NCBI GenBank assembly: GCA_963933205.1
Contig: CAWVTK010000045.1
Span: 1 to 14,074, forward strand
Origin: UBA6772 sp963933205
Lineage (GTDB): Bacteria > Bacteroidota > Bacteroidia > Flavobacteriales > UBA7430
Reading direction: 5' to 3'
DNA: 14,074 bases
The position numbers were made by a program, and so were the translations under genes. Of the stretch, positions 7,601 through 13,476 are shown piece by piece (position 1 is the first letter of the stretch; each line of letters starts with the position of its first letter). The notes below the pieces were generated by a model. That model was not told the DNA's origin, did no database searches, and was given only the letters and a program-made list of their open reading frames with translations.

Positions 7601-8306
7601 ACATACCACCATTTTCAAGATCGCCTGCGTAGATAACTCCGTCGTTATTCAATTCCAACTCTAATCCATAAAGAGGGCTAATGTCTCCAGAGAATCCATT
7701 TGGATCTGTAGCTTGTCCCCAGGCAACTTCGTTTGACACGATAGGAATCTCTATCATCTGTAACTGAGTAGCCGCAATAGTATCGTTAAAATACACAGAA
7801 GTAGAACCTCCCCAACCTGTGGATGTAGACATGACTCCTGGATTTTGTAGACCCAAATCTATATCTGCTTGAGAAATTAAATCTATGGAAGCTATATTAT
7901 CTGAAAAGTTAAACGTTCCTTCTATTTGTATTAATGCAATATCATTATGCAGCCATTGATCGTCGTAATTAGGATGCGAGATAATTTGAACTACATTGTA
8001 GGTTTCTCCAGCATAAGAAAAGTTATCAGAAGAACCCGCATTTATGGTATATGTACTGGGGCCACCTTCTCCATCTACACAATGAGCTGCAGTTAAAACC
8101 CAGGAGTCACCTATAATTGAGCCACCGCACAAACTACCAAAATCTGGCCCTTCATACGAAACAGCTACTTGCCATGGATATTCACTAATTTCTACATCTG
8201 CTCCACCTATAATTTTGGTCTGAGAATGCGCTGAAAAAGATATTAAGAAGCACAATAAGCTAAATGATAATGTATTGATTGAACTGGTGAAAACTTTGAT
8301 TTTCAT
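3663..8306 (-). CDS. Secreted S1-family serine protease, elastase-like pocket, repeat stalk and T9SS tail
   Basis: 1547 residues. Signal peptide 1-28 or 1-29, pro-segment ending Lys31, then an S1 domain from IIGG (32-35) to about 290 with the triad His75 (TAAHC), Asp122 (NDIAL) and Ser242 (GDSGGP). By eye alignment to trypsin, position 189 is Ser236, 216 is Val265 and 226 is Ala276, as expected of a small elastase-type S1 pocket. Only the C42-C58 type disulfide (Cys60/Cys76) remains; the others seen in the neighbouring paralogue are lost. Residues 299-1200 are a stalk of 11 GCxDxxAxNY repeats and six CLxDGC beta modules. Residues 1210-1547 are the shared cassette with NVLGQ tail, ending KVVVQ rather than the basic ending of its neighbours. 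Probable role: secreted or surface endopeptidase for nutrient protein breakdown. Protease identity is firm and specificity inferred. The start at 8306 is favoured because the signal peptide begins there. Confidence 0.93.
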   Translation of the reverse strand: MKIKVFTSSINTLSFSLLCFLISFSAHSQTKIIGGADVEISEYPWQVAVSYEGPDFGSLCGGSIIGDSWVLTAAHCVDGEGGPSTYTINAGSSDNFSYAGETYNVVQIISHPNYDDQWLHNDIALIQIEGTFNFSDNIASIDLISQADIDLGLQNPGVMSTSTGWGGSTSVYFNDTIAATQLQMIEIPIVSNEVAWGQATDPNGFSGDISPLYGLELELNNDGVIYAGDLENGGMSVNSGDSGGPLVVSNADNSGSLLIGIASGVYPPAGMPQYPASYTAVAQHLEWIFNLADVNSDYGCMDQTACNYDAEVLYDHGFCYTTNECGNCEPEPLHGFDCYGECISGEKIHVEVEDIVSAYPAQWQLGNYEGIRGSYDVCLEDGCHTFYIIKDGAGPWLGYNYTISQADIVLAEMYLDEGQGASLLINVNAECTPIYGCYDTLALNFDPIVNSYDGSCIYPNQGCTDPIAYNFDSEAILNDASCFYASDCEGATMLSVNVNEAYSEYLTESISWEFQGFDGVAGQEELICVQPGCHTFTMSTFTGPGWLGDVTATITNMSGEQLLYATLDSGFEGSIDVNVDSNCGYIYGCTNPIAFNYAPNANQDDGFCHLPIIDCGDSTAVFMEFTGGDYNYLISWEMNGLVGNSYPFDLQQGQFCLDNGCYIYNMYSDSSQAPFFLDPTQLGWGGSEVTISASGGQVLGSGTLVNTNSGALTFSLNQDNCQFIYGCTDTLALNYNELANALDASCIHPVLGCTDSLVVNFSSLANIDDGSCSKVNCEGLSILNVEVTGNYIDDVVWTMDDFTGEAGNTPVCLVDGCHAFIMNNFDENGVGTSEWFDAVIIITNSEDEVLFSESMDESGPELINFSLNTSELCNAGCTNPLAFNYEAAANADDGSCILPTLCEEGTSYVLHMYDSWPYGTHINEVSVSQSNEDGFTFLFAGESAEYSESFCLNDGCHIISVEGGWPNEISWELLDANQSIVLSGTGNEAMMFALNYDGECGPDYGCTDSSALNYDSEANASDGSCIYTVSGCMDLDATNYNPEAVESDGSCLYPIDCLGSNLITIEVSNGSYPSEVSWTINEYSGSVGFSQICLTDGCHSFVMIDSYGDGWNGSEVTISNSDNVTLVSGTLDDGLQGSLDVCIAFSGDVVGCTDSLANNYNSAATLDDASCVYPVMGCTVTDALNFNPLATQDDDSCEYTLLITSQLIEFPSGWSLFSTYIESNTPNLIDALSELDADLIIVKNNSGNAYLPEFNFNNIGDLQAGEGYYLKLTNANNATINGTYVTPQENTISLGQGWNLLGYLRVEPADIATVLFDMTASENLVIAKDYNGNVYLPEFSFNNIGDMQPGQAYQLKLNNSDVLTYLSNEDSYRLSFTEVSNNTPYYLERVAQTDNNMTLVIQDNSWDILPEEGAEIAAYNKQGVLVGSAKYTSPMSVLTLWGDDALTEVKDGLESDELSLFKVCSNKQCTSFEIAKWYQGSSSYTANAINIAASITSTNSSISTISSERVLLKVLNVLGQVVTVKDAFKGEVLFHIFNDGTVKVVVQ
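4710..7412 (-). repeat. Stalk of GCxDxxAxNY repeats and CLxDGC beta modules (elastase-like protease)
   Basis: Residues 299-1200. Eleven short repeats of pattern GCxDxxAxNY...DxSC separate six modules of about 100 residues. Each module carries CLxDGC or a near variant (e.g. CLEDGCHTF at 378-385). Only the sixth module keeps an intact DSYGDGWNG loop; in the others the equivalent loop is altered (e.g. GPGWLG, AGPWLG). A CGNC-type Cys cluster lies at 325-342. Module family not recognised by name. Confidence 0.8.
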
Positions 8307-8330
8307 TTCTGGGGGCGTTTAAAATTTATG

Positions 8331-8338
8331 CAAAAATA
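8331..8338 (-). promoter_or_regulatory. Candidate -7 box TATTTTTG for the elastase-like protease gene
   Basis: On the minus strand TATTTTTG matches TAnnTTTG and lies 24 bases before the ATG at 8306. It directly follows the upstream gene's terminator. No TTG is seen at -33, and the short 92-base gap leaves little other room for a promoter. Confidence 0.3.
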
Positions 8339-8343
8339 AGTTA

Positions 8344-8381
8344 TAAAAAAAGAGGCTTCATAAATGAAGCCTCTTTTTTTA
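8344..8381 (-). terminator. Rho-independent terminator of the trypsin-like protease gene
   Basis: A perfect 17-bp stem (8344-8360 with 8365-8381) with AGAGGCTTCA/TGAAGCCTCT core, 4-base loop TAAA, and long A/T tracts. It begins 18 bases beyond the stop codon at 8399-8401. Confidence 0.92.
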
Positions 8382-8398
8382 ATTAAATAATCTTAGAA

Positions 8399-9415
8399 TT
8401 ATTTCACTATTTTCTCAACAGTACCATCCGTGTAAATATTGAAAAGTATTTCTCCTTTAAATGCATCCTGAACGGTTACTTCTTGTCCTAATACATTGAT
8501 TACTTTTAATACTACTCTTTCGCTAGAAAGTGGAGTAGAATTAGCGCTAATGCTAGTAATATTTGAAGCAACATTTACAGCGTTTGCAGTATAAGAGGAT
8601 GAACCTTCAGACCATTCAGTAATTTCGAACGAAGTTGTTTGGTTGTTAGACCACACTTTAAACGAACTTACTTCTAGGGTTTCCAGACCATCTTTGCTTG
8701 TTGTTAAAGCATCATCACCCCAAAGAGTTAAAACAGTTACTGGACTTGTGTACTTTGCAGAACCAACTAAGTTTCCATTGGCATCATAAGCAGCTATTTC
8801 TGCACCATCCTCTGGCATTACATCCCAAGAAGCATCTTCGATAACAACTGTCATGTTATTGTCTGTAAGTGTTACTTTTTCGAAATGAGTTGTAGCGTTA
8901 TTTGTTACCGCTATTGAAGATGATCTGTAAGAGTCCTCATTAGAAAGATACGTAAGAACATCCTCGTTGTTAAGTTTCAGTTGGTACCCTTGACCTGAAA
9001 CTAAATCACCGATACCGTTAAAGTCCCATTCTGGTAGGTAAGCTTGACCATTAAAGTCTTTAGCTATTACCAAGTTGTTGGTAGCATTAATATCAAACAA
9101 TACTGCTGCAGCATCTGCTGGTTCAAGTCTTAAGTAACCAATCATATTCCATCCAGCCGTTAGGTCGATAGGATTGTCTTCTGGAGCCATGTAATCACCT
9201 TCTGCGGTAATATTAATATCGTTGAGTAGTTTAATTTGGTAACCCTGACCAACTTCTACATCACCAATACCATTAAAGCCCCATTCTGGCAAATAAGCAT
9301 CACCGGCATTATTTTTACAAATAATGATTTGATCGAAAATAGAGCTAAGTAATGTAGCTAAGTCCATAGACTCGAATGATAAATAGGTAGAGAAAATTGA
9401 CCAACCAAATGGCAT
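8399..9415 (-). repeat. Shared C-terminal export cassette, copy 3 (trypsin-like gene)
   Basis: Residues 1252-1589: GWSIFSTY, GWNMIGYLRLEPADAA, NNMT domain (NNM at 1437) with WGDD, and T9SS type A tail. At DNA level a 17-base stretch encoding GSAKY is identical in all three copies (982-998, 4015-4031, 8751-8767). Confidence 0.85.
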
Positions 9416-12400
9416 GTCCATTGTTTGATCTGAAACGGAAGCTACAGCTGTTAAGGATGCTAGTGCAGAAATACCATTTGTGGTATACATTCCTTGATTC
9501 GGCATAGCTGAAGAATAAGTAGCGTTAGCTGTATAAGCAACACCTTCGGAAGTATCCCATACCATCCAAACAAAAGATGATCCAGAAGCGAATCCATCAA
9601 TTTCGTCGGTGGTTGTATCGTCTCCTTGTGCTGCAATAGAATTTGTAGATCCAATCCAAGTAACGAATCCACCACATTGTAATGTTCCGTTATCATCTGT
9701 ATAGAATACACCAAGAGCATCGCCTTGTTCAATAGCTATTCCATCTAATTCGAAGGTTGCATCTTCAGGAATAACCACTGTATGGTTAGAACCTGTTACG
9801 AGTATTTCCCATGGCACATCTGTACCGGTGTTGTCGTCGCCACAAGCGCTTGTAAATTCATACACTATTTGTTGACCTTCTGCTAAACCACCTTCTGCTA
9901 AATTACATTCAGAATTAAATATAGCGAATGTTCCACCATTCCAACCGTCTCCATAAAAATCGGTTAAGGTAATTGAATAAGAAGCGTCGTTTTCTAAACA
10001 AAGCTCTGTGCTATTTTCTGTATTGTCTGCATATTGGCCACCAGCGTATACCTCACTACCATTTGCATCTGTAATTACCCAACTGTGTTCTTGTCCGAAA
10101 GAAGCAGAACTAACATTAAGTGTAGCAATGTATCCAATACATTCTGTTTGGTAGTCACAAGAACCATCATCGGCAGTAGCAAGACCATTGTAGTTAGTTG
10201 CATCCATGTCTGTACATCCGTATACTTGTTCGTCTGTACAATCTTCACTATTTAAGCCAAAGTCTACAGTTCCGGTTGTTCCTGATGCGAGCACTTCCAT
10301 GATGTCATCGTAAACCAAGGTAAGTGTCCAGGATACTTCTGTTGGATAGAGACCTTCTGAAACAGAAATGGTATAACAAGCTGCATCTAAGCATAAATCG
10401 TCTGTAGCAGATGCTCCGTTTAGAAGTGTACCTGTTGCAACTACTGCTCCGTAAGATGAAATTTCATATGCTGCGTTGTCCCAACCGTCTCCATAGGAGT
10501 CGTCCATTTGCATAATTACGGTATAAGAATCGCAAGAAGAATCGTAGGTACAAGAACCGTCTTCCATTGTTGCATCTGCATTATAGTTAAGCGCTGAAGA
10601 ATCCATACAACCACTTATAAATCCACAGTCTGCGTTAAACGAGAATAACATAGACTCCGAAGATCCAGCTTCTAAAGTTCCTGAAAATAACAATTCGCCG
10701 GTAGCAGTAGTAATTGATGCTGTAGCACCATTCCAACCGTCACCCCAAGAATCTAGCATAATAAACGAATAACATCCAGCTTCTAAACAATATTCTGTTG
10801 AACCTGTTTCACCTTCTAAACCGTTTAATTCCCATGAAATTTCGTAGTCGTAAAAACCACCACCTACTTCAATTACAATAGCAGTTAAGCCATCACAATC
10901 AATAGGGTAAACACAAGAGCCATCGTCTTCTACAGCATCCGCGTTGTAATTTGTAGCTGTATAATCCATACAACCAGAAACAGGATACGTACAAGAGTTG
11001 TCATTTGATGTTGCTGTAGCATCATAGTTTAAAGCTAAAGAATCCATACAGCCGTAAACAGGGCCGCATTCTCCATCGAAGTTTAGTGCAAAACTCAATA
11101 CAGTCTCTGATCCAGTTTCTAGTGTCCCTGTAAGAAGCACATCATTACCAGAAAGTATCGTTACTGTATTTCCACTCCATCCGTCTCCAAAAGAGTCGTA
11201 CAAATTAAATAACTGGCAACCGTCTTCTAAACATGCTTGCGTAGAACCCGCTACACCAGTAAAGTCATTTAAAGACCAAGAAACCTCATCGGCCCATGAT
11301 CCGCCACCCACTTCAATTACCACTGGAGTTAAACCAGAACAATCGATAGGGTAGTTACAAGAGCCATCTTCTTCGACAGCTAATTCGTTGTAATTAAGTG
11401 CTAAAGTATCCATACAGCCGTATATAGGGCCGCATGTTCCATCAAAGTTTACGGCTAATGATTCTTCAGCTGGAGCTGATCCTGAAAGGATTAATTCACC
11501 ATTTTCTGAAACTAAACTCCAAGAAATTTCATATTGATAAGATCCACCATCAAGGGTAATCAAATAACATCCGTCGTTTAAACAAAAATTTGCAGTACCT
11601 TCGGTTGCATCACCATCTATTGTTGAGGAGAATACTTCTTGATCGTTTGAAGTTACCGAAAATACATTTCCGTTCCATCCATCTCCATAAGAATCATACA
11701 TCATTAAAGTGTAGGCAGTAGCATCACTACAGTCTATAGGGTAGGTACAAGAACCATCGTTTTCGACAGCTAGTTCGTTATAGTTAAGAGCTAATGAATC
11801 CATACATCCATACACTGGGTAAGCACAAGAATTGTCTGATGAAGTAGCTTCTGGATTAAAGTTTAATGCTAAAGAATCCATACATCCATATACGGGACCA
11901 CAACCTTCACCACCAAATGCGCCATCGAATGGAGCACCACCAAATAACAATACAGTACCATCTGTTTCTGCAATAGACCAAGATACTTCTTCCGGGTAAG
12001 AACCTTCACTACACGATACATTTACACATCCTTCGGTAGAATCGTAACATAAGGTTTCAACAGATTCACTTCCACTTGAGAGTGTTGTTGATATTCCGTT
12101 TATAGTTATACTCGCTCCGTTCCAACCGTCTCCCCAAGAGTCGGTTAAAGTCACTACTAAAGTTTCTCCAGTGGTACAGTTTCCATCACAGTCGTAACCA
12201 GCAGCTGGGCCAGTACCACCACAATCTCCACACTCATCTATTTCGGCACAAGATCCGTTGTCGTAAATAGCTTCAGGATCGTAATTACATGCATTAGCGT
12301 CCATACAGCCATTGTCAGAATTTGTTTCTGCATTGGCATCAATCCAATCTAAAACATAAGATACTTTAGACCAAACACCAGGATATATTACATCTGCACA

Positions 12401-13168
12401 TCCATAACCCCAACTAGTAGCACCTATAAGTAGCCATTTTGAGTTGTCTGCACTTCTAACCACTAAGGGTCCGCCAGAATCTCCCTGACATGCATCTTCT
12501 CCACCATTAATAAGGTCTCCTGCGCAAATCATCGACTCGTCTAAAGATGTACAAGGATATTGCCCTGCATTTCCATTAGAATCTGAAGCCGAACCACAAG
12601 CAACGTCATTTTCAACAATAGGTGCTTCTACCATCTGTAATACAGAAGCTAGCGAACCGCCAGATGAGGTTGTACCCCAACCTGTAATGGTTGCCATTAC
12701 ACCACCAGCTTGAACACCGGCAGCAATTTCGTTTGCATCTATAAGGTCTATTTTTTGAACATTTGAGTTGTAAGCAAACTCACCGTTAATTTCAACTAGA
12801 GCAAAATCAAAGGAGTTTCCAGAATAATCTGGATGAACGATGATTTGATTTACTGAATAGGAATCTCCACCTGAAGCAAAAGAAGCAGAAGCTCCAGCTC
12901 TAATGTATAAACCACTTGGACTATCGCCATTTACACAGTGTGCCGCGGTAAGAACCCATGAGTCTCCAATAATAGAACCACCACAAAAACCACTACCAGT
13001 TGGGCTAGAGGTTAATGCTATCTGCCATGGATAATCTTTAATATCTACATCAACTCCACCCACAACTTTTTGTTGTGCGCTTGCAGTTAAAGTACTAGTT
13101 AACATAAGGAGTAAAGCTAAGCTACGAACTGTAGCTAAAAACTTACCTAGGGGGTTTAATTTTTTCAT
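8399..13168 (-). CDS. Secreted trypsin-like S1 serine protease with repeat stalk and T9SS tail
   Basis: 1589 residues. Signal peptide 1-31 (cut after TASA), pro-segment QQK, then an S1 domain from VVGG (35-38) to about 280 with triad His77 (TAAHC), Asp121 (FDFAL) and Ser231 (GDSGGP). Asp225, six residues before Ser231, marks trypsin-type Arg/Lys specificity; Gly254 (SWG) and Gly264 (PGV) keep the pocket open. Cysteines of the 42-58, 168-182 and 191-220 type disulfides are present. Residues 287-1112 form a stalk of eight GCxDxxAxNY repeats and six beta modules with GDGWNG loops. Residues 1117-1239 are an extra 'SNHTVVIP...GDD...DGF' domain found in neither neighbour. Residues 1252-1589 are the shared cassette and NVLGQEV/DGTVEKIVK tail. 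Probable role: secreted or surface-attached endopeptidase that may activate itself and its paralogue (inference). The start is fixed by the signal peptide. Confidence 0.94.
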   Translation of the reverse strand: MKKLNPLGKFLATVRSLALLLMLTSTLTASAQQKVVGGVDVDIKDYPWQIALTSSPTGSGFCGGSIIGDSWVLTAAHCVNGDSPSGLYIRAGASASFASGGDSYSVNQIIVHPDYSGNSFDFALVEINGEFAYNSNVQKIDLIDANEIAAGVQAGGVMATITGWGTTSSGGSLASVLQMVEAPIVENDVACGSASDSNGNAGQYPCTSLDESMICAGDLINGGEDACQGDSGGPLVVRSADNSKWLLIGATSWGYGCADVIYPGVWSKVSYVLDWIDANAETNSDNGCMDANACNYDPEAIYDNGSCAEIDECGDCGGTGPAAGYDCDGNCTTGETLVVTLTDSWGDGWNGASITINGISTTLSSGSESVETLCYDSTEGCVNVSCSEGSYPEEVSWSIAETDGTVLLFGGAPFDGAFGGEGCGPVYGCMDSLALNFNPEATSSDNSCAYPVYGCMDSLALNYNELAVENDGSCTYPIDCSDATAYTLMMYDSYGDGWNGNVFSVTSNDQEVFSSTIDGDATEGTANFCLNDGCYLITLDGGSYQYEISWSLVSENGELILSGSAPAEESLAVNFDGTCGPIYGCMDTLALNYNELAVEEDGSCNYPIDCSGLTPVVIEVGGGSWADEVSWSLNDFTGVAGSTQACLEDGCQLFNLYDSFGDGWSGNTVTILSGNDVLLTGTLETGSETVLSFALNFDGECGPVYGCMDSLALNYDATATSNDNSCTYPVSGCMDYTATNYNADAVEDDGSCVYPIDCDGLTAIVIEVGGGFYDYEISWELNGLEGETGSTEYCLEAGCYSFIMLDSWGDGWNGATASITTATGELLFSGTLEAGSSESMLFSFNADCGFISGCMDSSALNYNADATMEDGSCTYDSSCDSYTVIMQMDDSYGDGWDNAAYEISSYGAVVATGTLLNGASATDDLCLDAACYTISVSEGLYPTEVSWTLTLVYDDIMEVLASGTTGTVDFGLNSEDCTDEQVYGCTDMDATNYNGLATADDGSCDYQTECIGYIATLNVSSASFGQEHSWVITDANGSEVYAGGQYADNTENSTELCLENDASYSITLTDFYGDGWNGGTFAIFNSECNLAEGGLAEGQQIVYEFTSACGDDNTGTDVPWEILVTGSNHTVVIPEDATFELDGIAIEQGDALGVFYTDDNGTLQCGGFVTWIGSTNSIAAQGDDTTTDEIDGFASGSSFVWMVWDTSEGVAYTANATYSSAMPNQGMYTTNGISALASLTAVASVSDQTMDMPFGWSIFSTYLSFESMDLATLLSSIFDQIIICKNNAGDAYLPEWGFNGIGDVEVGQGYQIKLLNDINITAEGDYMAPEDNPIDLTAGWNMIGYLRLEPADAAAVLFDINATNNLVIAKDFNGQAYLPEWDFNGIGDLVSGQGYQLKLNNEDVLTYLSNEDSYRSSSIAVTNNATTHFEKVTLTDNNMTVVIEDASWDVMPEDGAEIAAYDANGNLVGSAKYTSPVTVLTLWGDDALTTSKDGLETLEVSSFKVWSNNQTTSFEITEWSEGSSSYTANAVNVASNITSISANSTPLSSERVVLKVINVLGQEVTVQDAFKGEILFNIYTDGTVEKIVK
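9833..12310 (-). repeat. Stalk of GCMD repeats and GDGWNG/CLxDGC beta modules (trypsin-like protease)
   Basis: Residues 287-1112. GCxD repeats start at residues 287, 428, 454, 584, 706, 732, 853 and 984; the pairs 428/454 and 706/732 are direct tandem duplicates of 26 residues (78 bp). Between them are six modules, each with a GDGW loop preceded by D-x-x or D-x. The order SYxxEVSW then GDGWNG, or the reverse, varies between modules. A Cys cluster ECGDCGG...DCDGNC lies at 312-331. Calcium binding by the Asp-rich loops is plausible but not shown. Confidence 0.82.
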
Positions 13169-13185
13169 GCTATTTTTTGTTAATT

Positions 13186-13215
13186 CAAAAACAACATCGG
13201 CAAATATCTTGCCAA
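13186..13215 (-). promoter_or_regulatory. Candidate promoter for the trypsin-like protease gene
   Basis: On the minus strand TTG (13215-13213), 19 bases, then TGTTTTTG (13193-13186) fits the Bacteroidota TTG-N19-TAnnTTTG pattern with one mismatch, 17 bases before the ATG. The spacer contains the inverted repeat GGCAA-N5-TTGCC, a possible operator. Confidence 0.4.
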
Positions 13216-13368
13216 AAAAAAAGCACAGGATTAAACGATTTATATATTTTTATTTTAAACACAAATTGATAGCGCTAATTTTATGGGTTGATCTTTATTA
13301 AATTAAAAAATTCGTTGGAGTTTTTTTAGCTTAAAAGGTTGTGTAAATTTACCATCGATTTTTTAGTA

Positions 13369-13399
13369 TTGCGAGTCTATTAATTGTGCATTTTCTTTG
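13369..13399 (+). promoter_or_regulatory. Candidate promoter for the LuxE-like gene
   Basis: TTG (13369-13371), 20 bases, then TTTCTTTG (13392-13399), one mismatch from TAnnTTTG. It would give a leader of about 70 bases. CATTTTTG at 13429-13436 is an alternative -7 box without a suitable TTG. Confidence 0.3.
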
Positions 13400-13476
13400 C
13401 TAGATGGTAATCTTGTTATTTAAGAATTCATTTTTGATTTAGTTGACTTGAGCTCGAAACAGTAAAAATAAATACA

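Larger units (their letters stand above)
13169..13476. other. Divergent intergenic region
   Basis: 308 very AT-rich bases between two divergently transcribed genes. It contains one candidate promoter towards each side (listed separately) and a small inverted repeat at 13197-13215. I found no tRNA, no open frame with a convincing start, and no terminator-like stem. Confidence 0.7.

Noticed and set aside
9833..12310. Regularly recurring 'atccataca(a/g)cc' strings could suggest a CRISPR or intergenic repeat array.
   Set aside because: They lie in one open reading frame, encode the GCMD protein repeat, vary at synonymous positions, and have uneven spacing of about 78-390 bases.
633..13168. Mobile element or phage origin of the array.
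   Set aside because: No transposase, integrase, terminal repeats or tRNA were seen; the repeats present are protein modules explained by local duplication.
13197..13215. Small hairpin followed by an A/T run as a terminator.
   Set aside because: The T-run would lie before the stem on the minus strand, the plus strand gives A instead of U, and the 5-bp stem is too weak.
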